Below are positions 24,701 through 36,700 of a stretch of DNA of 64,000 bases, one piece after another; position 1 is the stretch's first letter, and each line of letters starts with the position of its first letter. The DNA is taken from positions 27,533,223-27,597,222 of the forward strand of contig CAIIXF020000002.1 of the NCBI GenBank assembly GCA_903813345.2. The letters run 5' to 3'. The DNA is from Owenia fusiformis (lineage: Eukaryota > Annelida > Polychaeta > Sabellida > Oweniidae). The notes beneath the pieces are model-generated. The model was not told the DNA's origin and searched no databases. It was given only the letters and a program-made list of their open reading frames with translations. Made by a program: the position numbers and the translations under genes.

Positions 24701-27700
24701 ATGAGTGCCTGTGTAGTCAATCAAACAAGTACATGTGTAACCACCAACAATAGGATTGCATGTTCCTCCATTTAAACATGGTTGACTGATACAGTAGTTG
24801 AAGAATACTTCACATCGATTGCCAGTGTATTGGTTGTCACAACAGCATCCTCGTCTATAGCATCTTCCATTAACACAAGGAGAATCAGTTGGGCAATCTG
24901 GATCGGATGGTGGTGGAATCGTCTTTACTTTACAGTCATTTTCAGGAACTGCATAACCAGGAAGACAAATCTTAGCACCAGTATATTGATCACATTCATA
25001 GTGTCCTCTATCACAATCATCTGCAGCCAAGCAATAAATATTACACTCTGGTGGGCTATAGTAGTTTGGAGGGCATGGAGAATCATATGTTTCACATAAA
25101 GTCCCAGTGAAATATGGAAGACAGGTACACACATATCCACCAACTACTGAAGTGCATGTTGCCCCATTTTGGCATGGTTGACTGCTACAGTTATCAACGA
25201 TTGTTTCACAATAAAGTCCTGTGTATCTGGGATTGCAATGACATATCACACCACCAAGAATGTCCTGGCAGGTTCCTCCATTTTGACAAGGCCGACTATA
25301 GCAATAAGGTATAGCTGATTCACAACGAGATCCCATGTAATGCTCCCGACAGCAGCAGTTACTATTCCAACAATACCCATAAATACATGGAGTGTCAGTT
25401 GGACAGTTTGGATCATTCTCTGGTAGTGTAATTTTTGTCTTACAATCGTTTTCTGGGTTTGCATAAGTTGGTCGACATTCTTTTTGACCTGTAAGTGGAT
25501 TGCATGTATAATGTCCATATTGACAGTCATCAGCTGGTATACAATATACATCACAGTTTGGCCCATAGTAGTTTGGTAGGCAGATTGATTCTTCACATTG
25601 AATTCCAGAGAATTGAGGAAGACATTGACAGATATATGTACCACTAACTTCAGAACAAGTTCCCCCATTTTGGCAAGGGTTGCTATGGCATGGGTTGATT
25701 GGTAGATCACATCTATCCCCACCATGGTTATCATCACAACAACATCCTTGGTTGAAGCAGTAGCCATTTACACAAAATGATGGTGAAGGACAGTTTGGAT
25801 CACGTTCTGGTGGTGTACTTTTTAGTTTACAATCATTGATTGGATCGTTATATGTTGGACGGCATAGCTTTTGTCCGGTCACTCTGTCACAGGTGTAGTG
25901 TCCTCTGACACAGTCATTAGCGGGTAAACAGAACATAGAACAAGTAGGTCCATAATAGTTTGGATCACAGAGATTTGTCTCACAATTCTTTCCTGTGAAT
26001 TGTGGCAAGCAGGTGCAAGTATAACTACCTAATTGTGATGTGCATGTCCCACCATTAAGACATGGGGCACCTTCACAGTAGTCGACTGGTATTTCACAGA
26101 ATGTTCCTGTATAATGATCATCACAGCAGCAACCTTGGCGAAAACATGTTCCACGTATGCATTGTCCTGTAGTGGGACAGTCAGGGTCAATCTCTGGTGA
26201 GATAGTCTTCTCAGTGCAGTTCATCAATGAATTTCTCCAACCTTGCCTACAAATCTTTGCTCCACTTAATTGATCACATGTATAATGTCCTCCATCACAG
26301 CTGTTTTGAGCTTGGCAAAATACTTCACATGTTGGACCGTAATAGTTTGGTGGGCAGCCAGTTCTTGTCTCACAGTTGATGCCTGTTGATTGCTCTGGGC
26401 ATGTACAGATGTAACCACCCCCTCCTGGTCTTTCGCGACACGTGCCTCCATTTTGGCATGGGTTACTCAAACAGTACCTAATAAGTTCATCACAGAGAAA
26501 CCCAGTATAGTGTTCTTCACAGCAGCAAGCCTGTCTGAAGCATTGTCCCCTTACGCAGAACCCACTATCAGGACACTGTGGATCTAAGGCTGGTGGGAGA
26601 GAACGTTCGGTACAGTTGGGACCTTCCCAGTTTTCTAGACATATTTTCTCACCATTAGGGCCACACGTAAAGTGACCTGTGCAATCATCTCGAGGTACGC
26701 ATGTATTCTGTACACCAGTATCCACCTCAATGATTGGACTGCTCCCCACCTGAAAATAGATACAAGGAAAATATTAAATATCATGGAGTGTCATCACATA
26801 ATATTAATAATGAAGTATAAGACACTTACTTATCTGTCCAAAGGTAGACAAATAAATGATACAGCGTGTATAATCAAAAATTGAATTTTTTAAATGTAAG
26901 GTATTTGTAAGTTAGTTCCATCTTTTATCCCCTGGTTGCTAGTACTTAGAGGGACTAGAAGTGATAGAGACATGTTTGATATTCATAAGAATCACAATGG
27001 TGTTCTGTGTTATAATGTTATTTATTATGTTAGGAACCTTGATCTTACTTTATGATCACCCTGTATTTTTAATTTATTTACCTCTTAAATAAAAGAAAGG
27101 TGTAATCACATTAGATATTAATCTGAGGTAGATGTTACAATGATAACCATAACATGATGCAAGGTCAATATGTTGTTGTGAATTAAACATGGAATGTTTT
27201 CATAAGTAAAATAGATGGCAGAATTATCAACTTGAGTGAAGAACTGATAAAAATCTAAAATAGTGAAGAGGTTGATTTAATGAAATATCATTTATTTAAA
27301 AGGGGCACTAAAGAATAAAGACAAGTTCTGAGTGACATTCTAAAATATTTTTCAACTTTTTTGCTCATTGATATTCCATGTTATACTTATTTTCAGAAAA
27401 TAAAAGTCAAAGTACTGAATTATTTTGCGGTGATTCTTCAAATCTTAAGAATACCTAGTGGTAAGTTGATGCCCCCCCCCCCCCGCCTTTCAGTTCTATT
27501 GAATTTGAATATTTTGTGGATTAAATCTACTCCTTTGATCAGATATCTGAATTTTTCCCCAGGTTATAAAATCACGATTGTGAAGAAAACATTGATATGC
27601 TTTTTGAAAGGATTAGTTCTAATATTTTACACTCGTTATTATTCTTTGCTTAGACTTTAATATAAAACTACTTAAAAATGATACTCGAGTGCAATGTACT

Positions 27701-30700
27701 TCTGATCAATATTATTATCAATCAAATCATGTTTGGAGTGAGATGAGAAGTGAGATACTCGAAAACATAAGGATATATTGAGATAAAAAGCTTCCAATAT
27801 TTGATACAAGGGTCTATATAAGTGTAAAATTCAAACACTTTCAGCCCCTCCCATGATAATGGAACCAACAATTAATTACAAAGATGTCACGTTTGTCTCT
27901 TAATTTGAATGCAATTGTGAGAAATATGAATGAAATGAACACATGGAGTATGTGCGGTCATGATGTTGGTTTTTGAGATCAATTGACCTGTTTTCAATAT
28001 GATTGATGCATGGAGGTTTCTCTTGATGGTGTTATATATATGCTGTGGTAAGAATATCAAAAACATATATTACAGGGGTGTAGCCAGTTTTCAGTCAGGG
28101 GGGGGTGCGATCGCCTAAAAAATTTCGGTTTTCAGTCAGGGAGAATGCGATTTTGGCATAAACAAGATGATTTGAATTTTACAAAAATTGATTCAGCTTC
28201 CTTCAAAATTATGCGATCACACCAATCACCCCCCCCCCTGGCTACGCCTATGTATTATTATATTAATGTATGTGTTTCTTGTAATTTTTTTTGATTAGGA
28301 AACATTGTATTCAGCAAATTGAAGCAGATTTAATGTCAAGATTAAATTAAATGGTACACTTTTGCAGGTGAAACACCTCTATAAGTAGAACACCTCTATC
28401 AGTAAATATATTCCAAATGAACATTTTTACCAGATGACATTTCATTAACGCAGGTCTTACTGCACTGCCCATTTCTTACAATCAAGGGTTGCACATATTT
28501 ATTTGTATGCTAAATTGAATTCATTTAATCAGAATTTTATATTTTGATAAAGTAAATATGAGTAAGAATGAGGATTAAAAAGCTTACAAATTGCATTTCA
28601 GAATCTGTTTATCAAAAGTGAATTCCACTTTCATATTTTTTTTCTTTTATGAGGTCATTATTATTTTCTTTCTTGAGTCGTAAATAATATTTATGTAGAG
28701 CATAATGTCTGCAATATTAGATTTATAGAACATAAGGCTTTTCATTATTAGATTATTTCGTGAAGTTATTGTTAGTGGCAAACATTGTTTCATTGGCTAT
28801 ATATCGTTTTCTTAAGTCTCAATGCCAATTGTGGAAGATAGATGGATCAACATAAATCAACGCCCATGTAATAGTGCATGTTTAGGGGGTTGTAGAAGCT
28901 CATTTTGTTTTATGCTAGAAATGAGTTCCTCTTTTAGGTAAAGTATTACGTTGTAGAGATATGTACATCCATTTAAAAGTTAAGGTGTTGTTAAGGGTGT
29001 GGTTATTGACTTTACTCTATTTTTATATGCAAAAATTATTTTTTATACATTCTTGAATTATTATGATTATCTTATATATTTTATACGATGGGGTAATGTT
29101 CAATCAAAAAGGCATTATTTTTAAACCATTTCTAGAGGGAGCTATGGGGATTTATAATTGAAGTTAACGTTGTTTCACAGAAATATGCTATTTGTGATAT
29201 TTCAAAATATATTCATGGAGGATCATTTTACAATATTTGATTGAATAACATTTCTTAATGGACCATACTGGAGATAACACTGTGTATTTCATTTGCTCAC
29301 ATTTTTTAGCCCTTATGTAGCTTTAATGACAAGAAATGTCGTATTTGTTCAGCATACGGAACATTAATTCTTCCGCCATTTCTTTGAAATTATCAGAACA
29401 AAAAAGTACTTTATTACCTAGCCAAGTAGAAAGGTATTGCTTTTCTGAGACAAATACGATACATATACAAATATTAATGTCAGATTAATAGTGTCATTTG
29501 AGATGTCAGGCTACATGCATGATTATGACATCTATTTTTATTTCAATTTAATTATTTTGTGAAAAGTGTAAAAGAAAGTGTAAGCGTTCATCTAACATTT
29601 TGTAAATGTTACAGAGGTAACTACAGTATTATGGGTTTCCAAATGGTTGTCCATAAAACATATTTTTGTTAAAACATTTTTAAATATAATTTTGTAAGAG
29701 GGTCATATTCGGAAACTATGTACGAAACTAATTTATATATACAGTATCATGATTAAGAAATTAGAAAATCTGAAATTCATAATTCAATTTTCCAAGAATA
29801 TTTTTCAATTGTCTTGAAAATTGTTTAAAATACATTATCAGCACTCGTGAAAGGTCATGATTGGCATGATGGGAGATATATGTAGACATTTTATTTTAAC
29901 AACTCATGTAATCCTTATGCTCAATATAGCAATCCTCATTCCAAAGGACAACATAGTGAAATCTTGGCCCAAGTTATCACCACCTATTGAAAACAACTAA
30001 AGAATGAACTTGATAGTGATCACTATGGCCTGCCACTATATATCAAGTCAATATAAAGAAGTTGTTCACCAGGAGGGATTTGATATGGGGAATATCACAA
30101 GAATGATATCATCTGAGGGATTTTACCCATATCATCCCGACAGGTTAATAACAACCTTATACCATGGTCAAGAGCAATATCTACCTAAAATCGTCTGTTG
30201 AATGAGAGAAAAAATGATTGAATCTTGGAAATATTAATGTTACATATTATCCCATTCCAAAGTACATTTAGAATTTAAGGGCAAAAAACATAATTCTTCA
30301 AAAAATTAAAAATGAAGATGATTTTTAACCAAAAAATAAAGATATTTGAAAAAAGTTATTTGTAATAAGCAAATTTTTGAAAAAGTGAAAAATTCTGAAA
30401 AAATGAGAAATTTCGAAAAAATGAAAAAATTGGGAAAAAGATTTTTCGGGAAAAATGTAATTTTTTTACCTTACCTGGGATGATATCAGTATCATCCCTG
30501 ATATCATCCCTCTAATCCCGATATCATCCCTGTTCCAAATATGTGATTTATCACTTGCTATTATAGACCTGATATTACTCTGACCATGGTATAAAGTAAA
30601 TTATAATCCTTCTAAACTAGCACCTATACCCTGGAAAATGCCTAACAAGGTGATGATAATAGGGATTTGTCTTTTTGTGTGTGTGTCTAATGTTGCCCAT

Positions 30701-33700
30701 TGAGCAAAAGTATGTGAAATTGAAATCCTCTTTGTTGAAATAGCCTTTTCGCTGAGCTTAATATGTTAAAACAATGGAGCTTGGAGTTTTATCCATCAGG
30801 GGGTTTATTTGATATTGTATCTCTGTATAGATTGTATGGGAATTTTGCTTTCAATAACAGCTTCATCAATAAAATACTCTCATTTCAATTGGCTAGATTT
30901 GAAAAGGGACATTAACTGATTAATTTAATATCATATTTTCAAGCACGTTGTAGTGTACAATGTATATAATTAAATGAAGTATTTTTCTAATTTGACATGA
31001 GAAATTAGATCATTATAAAACTGGATAGCAACTGGGATGAAAATAATTTCAGAAAATTGAGATGCAATGGTTGTTTCCTTCATAGGTTTTAATGAGAGTC
31101 TTTATTGTTCGAATGTACTATTTTTACACTTATTATTACACTCTTCCCTCTTTCAAAATCTATTTTCATTTAAAAGGACATCTCTTGGTACAAACGCTCC
31201 ATATGTTAAGTTATAACTTGAACAATTTGAAATCAGCCAAAATTTCAAAGTCATGGTGAGAGGTGATACCCATAGAATGTAAATTTTAAAAAAATTATTT
31301 GAGAAGTAAAAACATCAACAAAGCTTTATAGATTCAATATTCAAGATTTTATTGTGTTTCAAACCAAACACTTGGTTTCCTCACAAAATCAATTACAAGA
31401 CATTTACATATAATTATATAGTTAAAAAAACAACATGCATTGTTTCACAAATACTATCATACAATCTAATTTTTTCCTTTTTCAAATAGCTCCCGACTCT
31501 GATTAAAAAGTTTATTTATAAAATGTATCAATTTGTTAACAATTTCAAAATCATCAGAAGTATCATACAGTAAATCACACTATAATGTAGCAACCTTTGA
31601 ATGCACGAATCGACAGATAGTCCATCGTTTATTTTTTCTCTAAAATGGCTCTAAATTTAACATGTTATGTTTAATATGCACAAATTATGTGTTAAAATGT
31701 GTATAATTGATACATGTATGTTACATAAACCTCAAATATTGAGTATTAAGATAGTAAAATGGCACAAACTGAAAAGGTTGAGATATTCATAATGTTAATA
31801 AGAAAATAAACATACCTTTGCTAGCAACAAACACAGCGCAACCAGCAACATTGTTTGCCAGTTGAAATCGCACATTGTGCCGAAATTTAATTTTCGGAAG
31901 TCCTGAAGTGATAGCCAATCTGTTTTGAATTGTTCCAACCTTGGAACGGCTTTTATACAAAGTGTGGATATACAGGTGATGTGGGTGTCACACAAAAAAC
32001 ACTTCAGTTAAAGCTTACCTCGAAACCCAAATTGAGATTTCCATTGAAACACCATGACAACCTGGTTATTGCTCTTTAAATTTAAGTCCGGGTTCTTATC
32101 TAAATTATCAATGTACCAATCACAAAAAGCTTTCAAAATATTCATCCCAGGTACTTCTACGAATTACTTCAGTTCTGTGAATTATGAAATTTTTGATAAT
32201 CAACTTCATGATTAATTATATTTTTGTAAGTTGTTAATTATTTAAATTCAAGTACCTGCACCTCTTCGTAGATTTAATAAAAAATGAGAAAAATTGAAAT
32301 GAAACTTTTATTCTTCATGAGAAAGTAGCAAAGCATGTACATGTATTCGTAGTATACATATACAGTCTTCCTGAGAATTTTCTTGACAACTTTGAATCTA
32401 AAAAATGAGCAATTGAAGGACCACATATGTAATTTTTGTGTGTTTGAGTAAATGTGAGTACAATTATTGAGTGAATAAATATTTTTGATGTTTCTCGATG
32501 GTTTATTTCATGACTCAGGAACAAACTGATCCACTGTAAATCTAACCACCGAAAATGATTGTGAACAGAATGACACGTTTGTTTGCTTTGCCGTGTGGGT
32601 AAGGAAACGTGCCTATGACGTCATAAACTGTTCAAATTAAAACCAATCAATGAGGCCTAGATGATTTGGTTCAAGTTGTTACTGAGCGATATATGTTTGA
32701 TGTCATGCATGATCGCATTATATTCCTAGAATCAATAAGCAAAAAGCAAACTTCCAAAAACGACGTTAATTAACATCCAGGCTTTGTTCACTTGTTATTT
32801 GGGCTTTGTTCACTTGAGTGAAACACAGAAGCAAGAAAAGAAATCTGCGATTTCTGTTTTTTCCTTGCTAAAAATTCTAAGTCAATCTTGAGATTATTTG
32901 CTTAGTAATTGCTATTTGTAACAAAGCTGTGTCTCTAGTCATTATATGGATCGGGTCATCCAGGCTTTGATAGCCTTGCCATTGACAATGTCAATGATTA
33001 CTTGATTATCCTGACATTGAACTCTGCAGAGGATAGCACCTCAAAGGTATCACTTTGACATTTGGCTCAAGAGACTCTAAACATACCTATAGAGACCCTA
33101 ATTGTGTGTATGATGCTTAATAACAGGATGGCAGGATTATCTGACATTAAAGGTTTCATAATAGAGTCTACTTCACTTGCTACTAGTATTGATGGTTAAG
33201 TAGCGATTGTTGAGTCTGATACTGAGAGTGAACAACAATATTATAACATCTCGTGAGAGATAACTGGAATCTGTCAGTTCTTATCGAGACATGTTGCGTG
33301 TTTGAAAGATGTGATGAGTATCAGAATGAATCTTAAATCTCTTTTTTTTAAATATTAGATCTGCTTTGCATATCTGCAACACGATTTGATATAGGCATTC
33401 GTTCGTTCATTCATGATTTAATTAAATTACGTTTCACAGGCTTACCGCAAAGAAACTTGTGACCATATATGGTTCACTTAATTATTAACATATTACTAAA
33501 CAAAACAAAAATGGCTGACTGTCAAGACGTGAGAAAACAAATTTTCTGGTTTGTTTTCCTCGTTTATTTTTGCACGTATTCTCGCTACAATAACAATTCA
33601 ATATTCAACAATGGTACTTGAAATAAAGAAAGTATAGGTTTGAACAGTAATTAATGTTTCATGAGCTAAATTAACCGTATTTTATTTCTCGTATCATTTC

Positions 33701-36700
33701 TATTGTATTCTGAGGTAGATATTGTTGATCGTATCGAAATTCAAAAGAGTGTATCATAGGATCCCTAATAGGCACTCCACTTAATTAGGGTGTTGAGTGC
33801 AAATGCTTTTAATGTTCTAATACTTGTATGTTGTACATATGTTGTATCATGAAATAAACTAGAACTATAAACTACATACATGACATATGTAACACTATGT
33901 ATTCACATATTCCATCATTCTCATTGTTTAGTTATCATTATTTTCTTTCAACTTTGTGTTATTTGATAGAGAAATTTTTAACTGGGGAAAACTTTTTTAG
34001 CAGATGTAATCATTTTTTTAGAATTTTGATACACATTTATAGATACTTTAGTAATAACGACTTTATTTTTTTAGGAAAAAGTCATTAACTTTTGCATTTT
34101 ATATTTACACTTCTAAAAATCAGCTGACCTCATCTATATTTGATTTTCCAAATAACATTTTGCCTGTTAACCCTTTTCAAGAATTTGATTTTTAAAAGAG
34201 AGCTTCATCTCCATAATCTCAATAGGAACCCATCCATTGATCTAGCTTTATCCAATCAGATTGGATGAATCGAAATATAGCTACCCAATCAGAATTGTGA
34301 TTACTGCAATTTTATCGCACTCATTTACAGTTGTCTTCAAGAGCAGACATTAGTGCCAAGATATGATTAGGTTTTGGGCATGCTGGGTAAATTATTTGGT
34401 GGAGATCTTGAATTTGTGTGATATTTATTATTACTGTGTGCCTTTTTTGCCATCATAAGTAGCTGTCATTTAATTTGTATTCAAACTCCTATGAAGGGCA
34501 CGCACAGCTACTTTGGGTTGTGTAGATCAGCACCAAACTGAAATTGTCCCTCTTAGTTAGAGGGTAGCAATTACAACCAGACTCTACACCTCAGGGTACA
34601 TGAACTGAGGACGTGAATCTATATATGAGGAAATCTGAAGCGGATGTACTTGTACTTTCTATGAATTTATAATGTTTTGTCAACATGATCAAGCTGATAT
34701 TTATTCCAGTTAAGTACATATTTATTTGGATTTCATGGGAAAATATTTCCAGTCGAGGTCAAGTTGTCTTGAATATTTTGCAATTTTTTGCAAGGTTGAA
34801 TCTATGAAATCCTGAGAGTTTTTTTAGCCTGTACAGGTATAAAGGTAGAAATAATGAATGAATTTTAGGATTTGAATAATTTGATATGATAAGGAATGAT
34901 GATCTCAAAGGGATTCTTATTTTTTGACAAATGTAGTTCTATAGTTCAAGAGTCAGTCTCTAGTCAATGTTACCTTTGATGAAAATGACTTTTTCATGAA
35001 ATCCTTACCCTTTGCATTTGCTCGACTTCACTTCTTAAAAGAGAGCTTCGTCTTCTTTCTTTCAGTTTGCAATAACTGTCTGATCTCACCGAGCCAGTCA
35101 GAGTTTCGTTGTCGAAAACAGACGACTTTCTTGGTCATTTTCTCTGATATCATCATAGAGTTAATGAGCTCGCATTTAGTGTTCCTTCCAGTTCGTTGAT
35201 TGGTTGAGAAAAGGTGAGTGTTGAAGGTTTGAAATGATTTATGACCCTGGCTGTCACAGGCACCGGTCGTCAGGGGGGGGGGGGGTCCTAAACTGTAATA
35301 TAGTCTATTCTTAAAGTAGAGGGTAGTTTATAACTAGACTCTGTGCACAGGGTATGAAATCCTAGATATGGTGACCAAAATGATGTGCTGTTTTAAAAAA
35401 TATTGTTCAAAGGTATATCAACAGAAGTTAGCTTATGCGACATGATTTTTTACAAAATGGCCTAGAGGCTTAAAAGTCACACTGTTGGAGATTTAAATTT
35501 TGCATTGATTAATCTTCTTGTATCTTGACTTTATTTATCTAACTTATGGCCCGTGGGTGATAACTGAAATAATAAACTTTGATTGATCACATTAGTCAGC
35601 GCATCTCATATTTCATTCTCAATAAGGATTACTTAGGTACAGAATTTCAAATGCCAGACAGAAAGTTTCCAGGGTTTTCTTTTACCTTTAACTGTCTCAG
35701 CAATTAATTTGAGTTGTCTGGGTCTGCCATTTTAAAGCCTCTCAACTGGCATTAAAAAACAATAAGTAACATAATATAATTTAGGCTGGGTTCATTAAGT
35801 GTAAGTTTAAGAATGACATGTAGGTAAGACCCTTTAAAAAAGTCTAAATGAATAAAAAAGACATATATAATATTAATATACAATATACAGTACTCATAAC
35901 ATGTTCATTTAATTTATTAAAGCCTAAAAATATAATTTGGATTTCAAGAGATTTAAAGGAGAACTTGAGACTGAAGCATAGGTACCAATAAAAAATAAAT
36001 AAATAAATAAAAAAAATAAATAAACAAATAAATAAATAGAAATATGTATAAAGCGTATGTTTCCTTGACATTTACATTAGATATATGTGGGTTAATGTTC
36101 ATTATATTATTGTGGATAGAATTGATTTTTAGAAATACCATGTTTATTTTACGTAAGCACCTTTAAATTGTGATTAAAAACAGACATTGTTCGTATTGAA
36201 TGACTAAATAATGAAACGGCAGAACATAATTATAGTGCCATTTTGTCAATATCTTGTTATTATATCCTTTGAAGATTTGCTAGAGCCTCTTTTTGTAGAG
36301 GAGAAATGGCAAGAGAAAATCTAAGATATTCTGAAATATTTTTGTGTTTTGTGTTTGCAAAACGGAAATCCGATAAACATCTGATTATTCAGTATTTTTA
36401 TTGGTGTAAATGGATATTTCCTTAACAACCATAACATATCTTTGATGGCTTTTGTGGCATATAATCAATCAGAGCAAATCTCTTCAGAGAATATTTCATG
36501 TCATTTTCCTGTGTGGTATTTCTTTCTTTTGTTTTTCCCTGTACCCTTTTGTCTCAGATTACCTAATACTAATGGATGTGTACATCGGTAGGAAGGCAAA
36601 TTATAACATCATCAGTTTTCATTCTTTGATAGTGTAGCAATTTAAGATTTACAGATTTTTGTGATCGTGACACATATGTACAGTAAGTCAGTAACTGATA

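Larger units (their letters stand above)
26750..31815 (-). other. intron of the multi-DSL gene
   Basis: The 5.07-kb intron has GTATGT and TTTTCAG ends. I looked for an extra exon that could supply the two missing cysteines of the first DSL domain and saw no cysteine-rich frame. It holds a C14 tract near 27472, a foldback at 28073-28252, a MITE-like patch at 28362-28470 and an inverted-repeat element at 30155-30596. Confidence 0.8.

Noticed and set aside
20503-26587. Many additional open frames on both strands within the multi-DSL exon
   Set aside because: They are by-products of a repetitive, stop-poor exon; the - strand main frame has the conserved cysteine pattern and explains the region.
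26747-26749. A translation start at the beginning of the big DSL exon
   Set aside because: The codon is GTG directly after a good acceptor, and a phase-matched signal-peptide exon lies upstream.
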